Assembly: GCA_900454475.1 (NCBI GenBank)
Contig: UGSS01000002.1
Span: 2,251,605 to 2,315,604 of the forward strand
DNA from: [Pasteurella] mairii
GTDB lineage: Bacteria > Pseudomonadota > Gammaproteobacteria > Enterobacterales > Pasteurellaceae
DNA: 64,000 nucleotides
Direction: 5' to 3'
The notes beneath the pieces are model-generated. The model did no database searches. It was given only the letters and a program-made list of their open reading frames with translations, and was not told the origin of the DNA. Below, one piece after another: positions 1 to 6,220 of the stretch (positions are counted from its first letter, which is position 1; the number at the start of each line of letters is the position of its first letter). The position numbers and the translations under genes were made by a program.

Positions 1-292
1 TCCTATTCACAAACAATGATTTCAGGTCTTCTCGAAAACTACTCACTGTATGAATAGCTAATAGTAGGTACTGACATTGATCACACGATAAAATATGTTC
101 TAATTTTCTGCTTGAATTATTTTGGTGACGACTTACATAATCATGCCAATCATCAGGAAATACTCCTCCGTGGAGAACAACAAAATAATCTCTAATTTCA
201 TCAATTGATGCTGAGAGTATCCATTTTTCTAATTCAATTTGATAGTCAAGCAAAACTTGTTCGGGTATTCGTGGATAAAGATAAGGTGACAT
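1..292 (-). CDS. Partial unknown ICE gene, 3' part outside window
   Basis: An open frame begins with ATG at 292 on the minus strand and runs off the left edge without a stop, giving about 97 residues. The N-terminus reads MSPYLYPRIPEQ and is rich in aromatic and acidic residues. A CDQC motif lies near residue 75. There is no signal peptide or membrane segment. The ribosome-binding site is weak. It is divergent from the zinc-finger-like gene at 385 and lies inside the conjugative element, so it is probably element cargo or a maintenance gene. I do not recognise the family and assign no function. Confidence 0.5.
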   Translation of the reverse strand, partial: MSPYLYPRIPEQVLLDYQIELEKWILSASIDEIRDYFVVLHGGVFPDDWHDYVSRHQNNSSRKLEHILSCDQCQYLLLAIHTVSSFREDLKSLFVNR

Positions 293-384
293 AATAAGTG
301 CTCATTTAATTATATTTTTGATAATTAAATAAAATCTCTTTCGCATAAACAATCATTTATTCAATTCTAAAATGGAGAAAATTT

Positions 385-1080
385 ATGGGGTGGAAAAAAA
401 TAAGAATAGATTTTGCGCCGACAGTAAAATGCCAATTCTGCCCTCGACATATTACATCAGGGAAAGCTGTTATAATCATTAACGATAATGGTTTATATAG
501 TTATGCAGGCCCGAGTTGTGCCAGAGATCCTATTAAGGTTGATAATCCTAAAGATAAAATCATAGATATCACAAAAGGTTGTATAGAAGAACACTCTTCA
601 ACTAAGAAGGAAGAGAAAAACATACCTTATGCAAATACAAGTGAAGAATTACCTACCTCGCTTGACTTTGATGACTACTTTGATGATAACGCAGCTAAAG
701 CCTATTTACTGTTAAGATTCGAGAAGCTTTCTCATATACCAAAAATATCTACTTCTAACTCAGCAAAGTTAACTTCTATTTATCAAAAGTTTTTATCAGA
801 GGAAAAGATAAATATTTATGATGAAAAATATCTTAGGGTTGTCATGTATGGTACCAAACAGCCTCTGTTTACTTATAAATCGCTGCAATCTGTTTATGCC
901 GCTGATTTTTGGTTAAATATATTTTTGGAAAAGCAACCAGAACATAAGTTTTCCCAAAGTTTACTCGAATATCTGCATCAGAATCTCAGATTAAGCGAAA
1001 AGCAAATAAACAAACTTAATGAATGTTTTTCTGAAATACGAGGTATTAAAATAAAATTAAAAGCAAATGGTTTTGGATAA
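385..1080 (+). CDS. Unknown protein with N-terminal Cys cluster (ICE)
   Basis: The frame encodes 231 residues and starts at ATG 385, with GGAG nine bases upstream. The first 50 residues carry C16-x2-C19, H22 and C45, a spacing that could bind one zinc ion. This resembles small treble-clef or rubredoxin-like knuckles, but I cannot place the family. Residues 70-90 are charged and look like a linker. The rest is a mixed alpha-rich domain with no signal or transmembrane segment. It is one of only two plus-strand genes in this part of the element, divergent from the partial gene at 1-292 and convergent with the lipoprotein gene at 1133-1615. A role in DNA or protein binding is inference only. Confidence 0.6.
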   Translation: MGWKKIRIDFAPTVKCQFCPRHITSGKAVIIINDNGLYSYAGPSCARDPIKVDNPKDKIIDITKGCIEEHSSTKKEEKNIPYANTSEELPTSLDFDDYFDDNAAKAYLLLRFEKLSHIPKISTSNSAKLTSIYQKFLSEEKINIYDEKYLRVVMYGTKQPLFTYKSLQSVYAADFWLNIFLEKQPEHKFSQSLLEYLHQNLRLSEKQINKLNECFSEIRGIKIKLKANGFG

Positions 1081-1105
1081 AAAAGCCCAATCATCAAGAT
1101 TGGGC
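1079..1105 (-). terminator. Terminator of the lipoprotein gene
   Basis: A perfect 8-bp stem, GCCCAATC (1085-1092) with GATTGGGC (1098-1105), closes a five-base loop. Read on the minus strand it is followed by six T residues. No T-run follows on the plus strand, so it serves the minus-strand lipoprotein gene. Confidence 0.7.
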
Positions 1106-1132
1106 AATCGTGAGGTTTTTGAGCAAATAAAC

Positions 1133-1615
1133 CTATTTAATCGCTTTTAAAATATCGGCTTTTATCTGATTACTAAATTCTTGAGAACCTCTCACCTTCC
1201 AATGTACAAGGGTATTTCTGCCATCTTTTTCTAAAGTCACATCAACATAATATCGACCTTCCTTGCCAAAGGAGTCCGCCATTCGATAATAGACACTAGG
1301 CATTTTCTCATGAACATAACCACCTTCGGCAAGTGCGCTTTTCCTCCATGCACAGGTCTTATTTAATTCAGGGTCGCATTTCAACATTTCTTCCATTGTT
1401 TCAAACCCCACATTACGCTTAATACGTACATATAGGGTATCAATATCTCGTTTGGAAGTTAAGGTATCCGAAAATTGTTGTTTATCTGCATTGAGCGTAC
1501 GATTAATTTCTCCTGCCCAATCGCCCACTTTTTGGTTGATTGCAGAAAGCTCTGCACAGCCAGTGACAATTCCCAACATAAAAAGTGCGGTTGTAATTTT
1601 TAATGTTTTCATCAT
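1133..1615 (-). CDS. Putative lipoprotein of the conjugative element
   Basis: The frame encodes 160 residues. The N-terminus is a lipoprotein signal: a short basic start, a hydrophobic stretch, and the lipobox LGIVTGC with the lipidated cysteine at about position 20. The mature part is polar, with two cysteines (around 80 and 88) that could form a disulfide, and no catalytic motif that I recognise. GGAG lies five bases before the first of two tandem ATG codons, supporting the start at 1615. It sits downstream of ssb and ends at a good terminator. A copy of the uptake signal core lies inside the signal-peptide coding part. Its function is unknown; envelope association during conjugation or surface exclusion is only a guess. 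Confidence 0.7.
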   Translation of the reverse strand: MMKTLKITTALFMLGIVTGCAELSAINQKVGDWAGEINRTLNADKQQFSDTLTSKRDIDTLYVRIKRNVGFETMEEMLKCDPELNKTCAWRKSALAEGGYVHEKMPSVYYRMADSFGKEGRYYVDVTLEKDGRNTLVHWKVRGSQEFSNQIKADILKAIK

Positions 1616-1691
1616 ATCAACTCCGAATTGCTAGCTAGAATGGAATTTCACTCTACCTTAAAATAATTAAATATTTAATCTTCATTACAAA

Positions 1692-2189
1692 TCAAAACGG
1701 AATCTGATCATCAATGCTAGGCAATGGTGCGGGCTGAGAAGCTGCAGTTTGATTTTGTGGAGTTTGATAAGCAGGTTGACTGTTTTGAGCATAGTGGTTA
1801 CGTCCTAGTTGCATATTGCGTCCTTGCAGAGCTTGTCCACCTTGATTACGTTCAGGATGGCTATCTAGCATTTGTAGTACATCCCCTTGGATTTCAGTCA
1901 TATATCGATCTTGTCCATTTTGATCTTGCCATTTACGGGTTCTTAAACGTCCTTCAACATAGACCTTTGAGCCTTTGCGTAAATACTCTCCCACAATCTC
2001 CGCTTGGCGACGATAAAACACAATACGGTGCCACTCGGTTAATTCACGTTTTTCACCTGTCATTTTATCTGTCCAACTTTCGCTAGTTGCCACACTAATA
2101 TTGGAAACCGCCTCGCCATTCGGCATGGTACGGATTTCCGGGTCATTGCCTAAATTACCAACAATAATTACTTTATTGATACCTGCCAT
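1692..2189 (-). CDS. ssb: Single-stranded DNA-binding protein of the ICE
   Basis: The 165-residue product starts [14 protein letters not shown], the standard Ssb N-terminus. It has the OB fold over residues 1-110, a Gln/Pro/Asn-rich linker, and the acidic tip DDQIPF that docks replication and repair proteins. AAGGAA lies seven bases before the ATG. Linkage to DUF3158, TIGR03761, STY4528 and parB-dnaB-parA genes identifies it as the element's own Ssb, which would coat the transferred single strand during conjugation, rather than the chromosomal copy. The linker is shorter and less glycine-rich than in chromosomal homologues. Confidence 0.95.
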   Translation of the reverse strand: MAGINKVIIVGNLGNDPEIRTMPNGEAVSNISVATSESWTDKMTGEKRELTEWHRIVFYRRQAEIVGEYLRKGSKVYVEGRLRTRKWQDQNGQDRYMTEIQGDVLQMLDSHPERNQGGQALQGRNMQLGRNHYAQNSQPAYQTPQNQTAASQPAPLPSIDDQIPF

Positions 2190-2301
2190 TATTTTTCCTT
2201 ACTGGTTATTTGCAAATATGTTAATTGAATTAAGTTATAGGGATTTTGCACATAGGACAGAAAATATTTAAGAGAAAATTCACTTGATAAATAAGAGAAT
2301 T

Positions 2302-2387
2302 TTGAGTCGCTTATTTAGCCACACCGACTCTATGTGGTATATTGAGTCTCTATTTTTATTAACCACAATAAAACATAGGAGACTCAA
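2302..2387. promoter_or_regulatory. Four-arm inverted-repeat leader or operator of the 64-residue gene
   Basis: Four related arms alternate in orientation: TTGAGTCG (2302-2309), CGACTC (2325-2330), TTGAGTCTC (2342-2350) and GAGACTCAA (2379-2387). The last two pair perfectly over 9 bp, and the last overlaps the ribosome-binding site AGGAG at 2377. A candidate promoter, TTTAGC (2314-2319) and TATATT (2338-2343) with an 18-base spacer, threads through the arms. They could be repressor operators or RNA arms masking translation. Confidence 0.45.
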
Positions 2388-2388
2388 C

Positions 2389-2583
2389 ATGTCAGTAAAA
2401 GTCAATATTACTTTTGGGAAAGCAGTCATTGCTGCTTCAAATCTTTTATCACTGGATTTAGGGGAGAGGAATCCAAACAATTTGATAGAAGAAGGGAATA
2501 GCTCACCATATACTCAGGAAGATTTTATTGCTATTAAGTTAAATACCTTAGCAAGATCTATTTATGAAACCTGTAATCGATGA
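2389..2583 (+). CDS. Unknown 64-residue ICE protein
   Basis: Start ATG 2389 is preceded by AGGAG at a good distance. A longer in-frame start at 2284 has no binding site and would run through the inverted-repeat leader, so the short form is preferred. The product begins MSVKVNITFGKAVIAA and is small, soluble and weakly hydrophobic at its N-terminus; the C-terminal half is polar. No family is recognised. The gene is isolated on the plus strand between ssb and the 72-residue gene, convergent with the latter three bases away. The elaborate upstream repeats suggest a regulated small protein, which is inference. Confidence 0.55.
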   Translation: MSVKVNITFGKAVIAASNLLSLDLGERNPNNLIEEGNSSPYTQEDFIAIKLNTLARSIYETCNR

Positions 2584-2586
2584 TAT

Positions 2587-2805
2587 TCATTGTTTTCCCT
2601 TATCTTCAGAATCGAACCACGGTTTTGTATCAACCCATCTATCGGAATAAAATTCATTCATTTTATTTATGATATCTTTGGTCAATTTACGCTCTTGTGA
2701 AAAGTAAGAGCGTTTTTCTACTTGTTCTTCAATTTCATGTTGAATAATTATTTCACCATCGATTTCAACACTAAATGTCATTTTCACCATTTTCACATTT
2801 GCCAT
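2587..2805 (-). CDS. Unknown 72-residue ICE protein
   Basis: The open frame extends upstream to 2988, but that extension overlaps the DUF3158 gene and reads through a hairpin and a repeat array. GAGGAA lies just upstream of tandem ATG codons at 2808 and 2805, and the start at 2805 gives 72 residues beginning MANVKMVKMTF. The product is a charged protein with a possible beta-beta-alpha pattern (VKMTFSVEIDGEIII, then an acidic helix). It has no signal peptide or cysteines. It lies downstream of DUF3158 in the same direction. The family is not recognised. Confidence 0.5.
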   Translation of the reverse strand: MANVKMVKMTFSVEIDGEIIIQHEIEEQVEKRSYFSQERKLTKDIINKMNEFYSDRWVDTKPWFDSEDKGKQ

Positions 2806-2843
2806 CATTTCTTCCTCAATAGTAAAGGTATTTTTTTCGTTAA

Positions 2844-2866
2844 GGTAAGGGGCTTGCCCCCTTACC
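2844..2866 (-). terminator. GC-rich hairpin between DUF3158 and the 72-residue gene
   Basis: GGTAAGGGG (2844-2852) pairs perfectly with CCCCTTACC (2858-2866) around a five-base loop. On the minus strand it lies downstream of DUF3158 and about 38 bases before the 72-residue gene. No clean T-run follows, so it may be a leader hairpin or a processing or factor-dependent stop rather than a classical terminator. Confidence 0.4.
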
Positions 2867-2883
2867 TTTAAAAGGCCTTTTGT

Positions 2884-2951
2884 ATCCAGCAAGTACAAAC
2901 CTTGAAAATCCAGTGAGTACAAACTTGAAAATCCAGCCTTTACAAACTTTT
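2884..2951. repeat. Three tandem units of about 24 bp
   Basis: Units begin at 2884, 2908 and 2931. Units 1 and 2 share ATCCAG, then AGTACAAAC, then TTGAAA, and differ by two substitutions and one deletion. Unit 3 is truncated (ATCCAG, then TTTACAAAC). The array lies between the DUF3158 stop and the hairpin. Its ends resemble, in inverted orientation, the repeats at 4277-4365. Confidence 0.75.
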
Positions 2952-3463
2952 TAATTAGACAACATTTCACCTTGAGTGATGGCTTCAATTTCGGTTAATT
3001 TATCAATGGTTGCAGATAATTGTCGCATCATTGAATTTAATACCGACATTTGCATATTTAACACCAAGCGTTCTTTTTCCATCTGAGCAATACGTTTTTT
3101 AATGCCCTCAGATAGCGTTCTATCTTCAACAAGTCCTTTCCAAATTAACCCGCCTTTTTCAGCGGATTGATTAGCTTGTCTAATAGTGGTACGCCAACGT
3201 AAAAAATGCCCACCTGAAGAAGAGGCTTTATCTTGCATTAAACGAAACCCTAAGGCTTTTGTAATATCATTGCTTCTTAATTTTTTGACAATATCTTGAT
3301 GTTGGCTGATTAAATGCGCTCTCACTTGATAAAGAGAAAGCTGTAATTGCTCAAAATCCTCTATACTGGCTATCTCACTAAAAAACTGTTTCAATACCAT
3401 ATTAAGTGGGGTATGTACCGCTAAATCGCGGTACATACTTTTTGGAATTAACTCATTTTTCAT
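2951..3463 (-). CDS. DUF3158 family ICE protein
   Basis: The 170-residue product matches the DUF3158 pattern known from PFGI-1/ICEclc-type elements. The core SSGGHFLRWR is followed by a tryptophan-containing segment and a helical tail (MEKERLVLNMQMSVLN). It is entirely soluble and mostly alpha-helical, with no catalytic motif evident. In related elements this gene stands between the TIGR03761 gene and ssb, as here. The start at 3463 gives MKNELIPKSMYRD, with a short GA-rich binding site (AGGGAAAG) upstream. Its molecular role is not established in the family; conjugative element maintenance or transfer is the usual assignment. Confidence 0.85.
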   Translation of the reverse strand: MKNELIPKSMYRDLAVHTPLNMVLKQFFSEIASIEDFEQLQLSLYQVRAHLISQHQDIVKKLRSNDITKALGFRLMQDKASSSGGHFLRWRTTIRQANQSAEKGGLIWKGLVEDRTLSEGIKKRIAQMEKERLVLNMQMSVLNSMMRQLSATIDKLTEIEAITQGEMLSN

Positions 3464-3503
3464 TCTTTCCCTCTTAGCACTGTGCCATTCTTATGTTATT
3501 TGA

Positions 3504-4256
3504 TTATGCTGAGCCATTACCAACAAACTCATCTTGTTCTGGTTCAACCTCAGATAATGAGGCATTTTTTATAACTGGAGCAAAATTTGCACGTTTTTCC
3601 CCAGATAAGATTTCAGGGGATAATTCATACTTCATTCGTTTTATTGCTGCTTTATAGCGTGCATTATTTTCAATTGCATCACGGCGGGTAATCCCTGAAT
3701 GGCGATAATTTTCAACCAATCCAAAACACTGACGAATTAATTTAGCCCCGGCTTCAATCCAATCTGAAGCCTCACTACGGGTCATTAAGGCAATATGAGA
3801 AGCTGCCATCACCGCACAAGCAAGCTCATCAAATTTCAAGAAAAGGAAAATTAATTGATAACCAAGTTGAGAATTAAAGGTCAGTGCATAACGTGCGGGC
3901 TCAATACTAACACTATTTTCCATATGGAATGCAGCAGGAATTTGTTCACTATAAAGGTAATTCACTTTTTCTACGAGTTGCTGCATTTCTTGGCGATAAG
4001 TCAGCACTTTTTCTTCAAAACGTAATAAATAATCATCCGCATAAGGATCATCATTCATTGCTGCACGCTGAATTTGACTTAATAAACCTAAACAATTCGG
4101 CATACTGATGATCCCTGCTCGGATAATTTTACCTTGTTCATTTCGTATAGCTGAACGACCTATCCATAATTTGGATGCATGATGGGTGTTGATTGTAATT
4201 TCAGGTGCACTGCGTAGTGGTCCTGGTCGTTGATTTTGAAGAACGGTGGTTGTCAT
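3504..4256 (-). CDS. TIGR03761 (PFL_4669/AcaB-like) ICE protein
   Basis: The product has 250 residues. The N-terminal pattern GPLRSAPEITINTHHASKLW, followed by GR and then the DDPYADDYLLRFEEK motif, is characteristic of the PFL_4669 family, whose Pfam domain (formerly DUF1845) is now associated with AcaB-type regulators. It is soluble, with a helical middle (about 95-170) and an acidic C-terminus (EPEQDEFVG). AAGGAG-like bases precede the ATG at 4256. It is followed at a 40-base interval by DUF3158 and preceded by the hairpin repeat array at 4277-4365. By analogy it may regulate element genes, but binding here is not shown. Confidence 0.85.
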   Translation of the reverse strand: MTTTVLQNQRPGPLRSAPEITINTHHASKLWIGRSAIRNEQGKIIRAGIISMPNCLGLLSQIQRAAMNDDPYADDYLLRFEEKVLTYRQEMQQLVEKVNYLYSEQIPAAFHMENSVSIEPARYALTFNSQLGYQLIFLFLKFDELACAVMAASHIALMTRSEASDWIEAGAKLIRQCFGLVENYRHSGITRRDAIENNARYKAAIKRMKYELSPEILSGEKRANFAPVIKNASLSEVEPEQDEFVGNGSA

Positions 4257-4276
4257 ACTGATACTCCTTATTTTAT

Positions 4277-4365
4277 GGTTAAATTTTATACTTTGAAGAA
4301 CCCTTCTTCACTGGTTAATTTTTATACTTTGTAGAACCCTTCTACACTGGTTAATTTTTGTACTT
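4277..4365. repeat. Two and a half 36-bp repeats, each with a hairpin
   Basis: Unit 1 (4277-4312) and unit 2 (4313-4348) are both 36 bp; a partial third covers 4349-4365. Each full unit contains a 6-bp stem around CCC: GAAGAA/TTCTTC at 4295-4309 and GTAGAA/TTCTAC at 4331-4345. The units differ on both stem arms in a way that keeps pairing. Confidence 0.8.
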
Positions 4366-4672
4366 AATTAAACAACTGTGCTTTAAATTTCCTTATCATT
4401 GCCGCTCTAGCTTGTCGTTGCTCAAGAGTTGGCACAGGCGATAGTGTTTGCTCTCTCTCCGGCACAGTCGTTTGTACCTGTAATTGATTCACCATTGGCG
4501 TATGACTTTGGCTTAGGTGTTGTTCAAGTAAATATGGGGTAAATTGTCCTAAATGCGCTTTTCTCACTAGGCTCAGTAAATATCCTTGTGGCTTCTTAAT
4601 GGTTCCTTTTGCAAGGCGTTCGCCTGCTTCAAACAAAATGGCTTGGCACAGCCCTAAGTCAAGCCCTTCCAT
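4364..4672 (-). CDS. C-terminal fragment of STY4528-type protein
   Basis: The 102-residue frame starts at an internal ATG (MEGLDLGLCQAILFEA) and contains the conserved segment GYLLSLVRKAH typical of the end of STY4528 proteins, then a Gln-rich tail ending in a basic helix (QRQARAAMIRKFKAQ). No ribosome-binding site precedes the ATG, so independent translation is doubtful. Homologous sequence continues upstream in the same frame to about 4740. Its stop codon overlaps the last partial unit of the hairpin repeat array. Confidence 0.5.
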   Translation of the reverse strand: MEGLDLGLCQAILFEAGERLAKGTIKKPQGYLLSLVRKAHLGQFTPYLLEQHLSQSHTPMVNQLQVQTTVPEREQTLSPVPTLEQRQARAAMIRKFKAQLFN

Positions 4673-4751
4673 TGCTTTGGCAACAGTACGTTTCTCAAAG
4701 TGGTTTAAGTTAAGTGTCCAATCAATTTCCTCCGGTGTACCTGTACTGTAT

Positions 4752-5498
4752 TTATTTATAAATACTGTACTGTACTTGTACTGATTTACTGAGTTCCTTA
4801 ATGGAACTCGGCAACTCGCTCATTTTTTCACTGCGTTCCCCACTGTTTTGACTGCGTTCCTTATTGGAACTCAGCAAATTCTGCTGCACAGTATCTAAAT
4901 TTAAATGCGAAAAATCAGCCTTTTTTTCATTTCCAAGACGAGAACAATAATCTTGATAACGGGCTTGCATCCAATCAATATGCGAAACATAGTGCCATTG
5001 GGTTTTATCTGAAAGAATATTATCGACAATATGCGTAGCAACACTCCTCACAACTACATCTTTATGTTTTGTTGCTGAATGGAGCAAATGCAAGTAATCT
5101 TCATTGAGTTGAATCGCATCTAGAATAGGGATAGGCTCATCGTGCAGTAAATAGACATTCCCTTTTACTTGACCTAATTCATTACGCACCGTTTCACAAA
5201 GAGTCAACCACCGTGTTAGACGTAACAATAATAAGGTTTGACTGACGGTTTTGCGAGATAGGCTCGCATTCAGGTAAGGCTTATCTGAAAGCAGTTTCCC
5301 CAATACCTCATAAGACGGAAATAATCCCCCTTGAAACTCTCTTGCCTTATGCTTGATCAGTTGCCAAGCAAATTTGGCTCGCGGAGTTAAATAAAGATCA
5401 TAAAGTAGCCTTGTCGGCACGGTTTCGTGCTGATTTCCAAAAAAGAGTAAGCCCTGTTCTGTTTTGTTCGGTGTGGTGAGTTGCTCAAAAATTGTCAT
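4752..5498 (-). CDS. N-terminal part of STY4528-type replication protein
   Basis: The 248-residue frame starts at ATG 5498 with GGAG eight bases upstream. Residues 15-130 hold the diagnostic STY4528 pattern: LLFFGNQHETVPTRLL near the start, a PSYEVLGKLL segment, a helix-turn-helix-like RKTVSQTLLLLRLTRWL, then GNVYLLHDEP. In this family the N-terminal region resembles plasmid and island replication initiators, and the gene accompanies parA-dnaB-parB in PFGI-1-type elements. The last about 35 residues are low complexity (Ser/Glu/Lys) and coincide with short repeats in the DNA. The normal C-terminal domain lies in another frame downstream. Confidence 0.75.
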   Translation of the reverse strand: MTIFEQLTTPNKTEQGLLFFGNQHETVPTRLLYDLYLTPRAKFAWQLIKHKAREFQGGLFPSYEVLGKLLSDKPYLNASLSRKTVSQTLLLLRLTRWLTLCETVRNELGQVKGNVYLLHDEPIPILDAIQLNEDYLHLLHSATKHKDVVVRSVATHIVDNILSDKTQWHYVSHIDWMQARYQDYCSRLGNEKKADFSHLNLDTVQQNLLSSNKERSQNSGERSEKMSELPSSIKELSKSVQVQYSIYK

Positions 5499-5534
5499 TT
5501 TTAATTCTCCAAAACCTATATTTAATTATTCCGA

Positions 5535-5562
5535 TTGTTTTGGGTCCATATTTCGTTATAAT
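5535..5562 (+). promoter_or_regulatory. Promoter of the putative small RNA
   Basis: TTGTTT (5535-5540) and a perfect TATAAT (5557-5562) are separated by 16 bases, pointing rightwards, opposite to all neighbouring genes. No protein-coding frame follows before the terminator at 5619-5657. Transcription would begin near 5569. Confidence 0.6.
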
Positions 5563-5568
5563 GCTTTT

Positions 5569-5657
5569 GCTTTCTTAACAAAGGCAGAGGGAAGTCAGTA
5601 ATACTGTAACCCCTCTATCCCCCGACGTGCCTGATACTCACCTCGGGGGAGTTTTTT
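5569..5657 (+). ncRNA. Putative small RNA, possibly C4-antisense-like
   Basis: A promoter, a structured stretch of about 90 bases and a strong terminator sit alone between the DUF2857 and STY4528 genes, antisense to their direction. The first structured part pairs AGAGG (5586-5590) with CCTCT (5611-5615) and holds a smaller near-palindrome CAGTAATACTG at 5596-5606. The second is the terminator stem. The layout of two stem-loops with a long loop containing CTGATACTCACC reminds me of the C4 antisense RNA family found in phages and integrated elements. I cannot verify that here. There is no start codon with a binding site inside it. Confidence 0.5.
5619..5657 (+). terminator. Rho-independent terminator of the small RNA
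   Basis: CCCCCGA (5619-5625) pairs with TCGGGGG (5643-5649), with GTG/CAC as an inner extension. The stem is followed by AG and six T residues (5652-5657). The T-run ends one base before the stop codon of the DUF2857 gene on the other strand. Confidence 0.8.
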
Positions 5658-5658
5658 A

Positions 5659-6210
5659 TTATTTTTTATTGCGATACCAAGGCTCAACCGTACGCCAAAT
5701 CGCAGTCAAATTAATTTGCGTTTCTTCCGCAAACAGCATTAATAACTCCAGACCTTCCATTGATTCTAAATTCTGAATGCTACCTTTATGCTGACACCAT
5801 AATTCCCATAGCTCGGTCTTTTGTTCATCGGTTGCCGTGGCTTTTCGTCCAGGCTCTTCACGAATCCCCAATAAACTACGTCTTGCCGATACTTTCGTGG
5901 TACTTAACCCAAAATAAGCATTCAACATTTGAATGGAGGCGCCAAGAAGCAAGGCTCGATCAATAATCATTCGTTCCTGCGAATTGACTTGTGCCATTTT
6001 GACCATTTTCCAAAAGGCGCCATGATCGATATTGATGGCAGCAATCGGCACTTTAGATTGCGCGATATCGTACATTTCATCAATGCTCAACTGTTGGATT
6101 TCACTGAGTTCTGCCGTTGAAAATCCAAGGTGATAGCAAGTATTTACATTGCCTTCGCGGATATTATTTACAATATGATCCAAAATCACTTTATTTAAAT
6201 TATCAAGCAT
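5659..6210 (-). CDS. DUF2857 family ICE protein
   Basis: GGAGGTG five bases before ATG 6210 fixes the start (MLDNLNKVILDHIVN) and gives 183 residues; the longer frame from 6249 has no such site. The sequence is helical, and the segment LLGASIQMLNAYFGLS followed by SARRSLLGI looks like a DNA-binding helix pair. A conserved tryptophan-rich patch (ELWELWCQHKG) follows. DUF2857 genes regularly stand next to parB in PFGI-1/SPI-7-like elements, and here parB ends ten bases upstream. A regulatory role is likely from the helix pattern but is not demonstrated. Confidence 0.8.
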   Translation of the reverse strand: MLDNLNKVILDHIVNNIREGNVNTCYHLGFSTAELSEIQQLSIDEMYDIAQSKVPIAAINIDHGAFWKMVKMAQVNSQERMIIDRALLLGASIQMLNAYFGLSTTKVSARRSLLGIREEPGRKATATDEQKTELWELWCQHKGSIQNLESMEGLELLMLFAEETQINLTAIWRTVEPWYRNKK

Positions 6211-6220
6211 AACACCTCCA

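Larger units (their letters stand above)
4364..5498 (-). pseudogene. STY4528-type replication gene split by a frameshift
   Basis: Two minus-strand frames together give a full STY4528-family protein. The first stops at 4752. The family-like sequence resumes in the +1 frame (GTPEEIDWTLNLNHFEKRT, directly before the ATG at 4672), without an intervening stop once the shift is made. The break falls in a stretch with ACAGT tandem copies and AAAT copies. Adding one 5-base unit or removing one 4-base unit would restore a single frame. A hairpin GAGTTCC/GGAACTC at 4791-4809 lies just inside the first part. The split could be a real mutation, a contingency repeat or a sequencing error. Confidence 0.65.

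Noticed and set aside
2587..2988. 133-residue version of the 72-residue gene
   Set aside because: The extension overlaps DUF3158 and translates the tandem repeat array and hairpin; a good binding site exists at the shorter start.
2884..4365. Possible CRISPR array
   Set aside because: Only two or three degenerate units per site, with no unique spacers of constant length and no cas genes.
4741..4790. LexA-like box near CTGTATTTATTTATAAATACTGT
   Set aside because: The CTGT words are in direct, not inverted, orientation and lie within a broken coding region.
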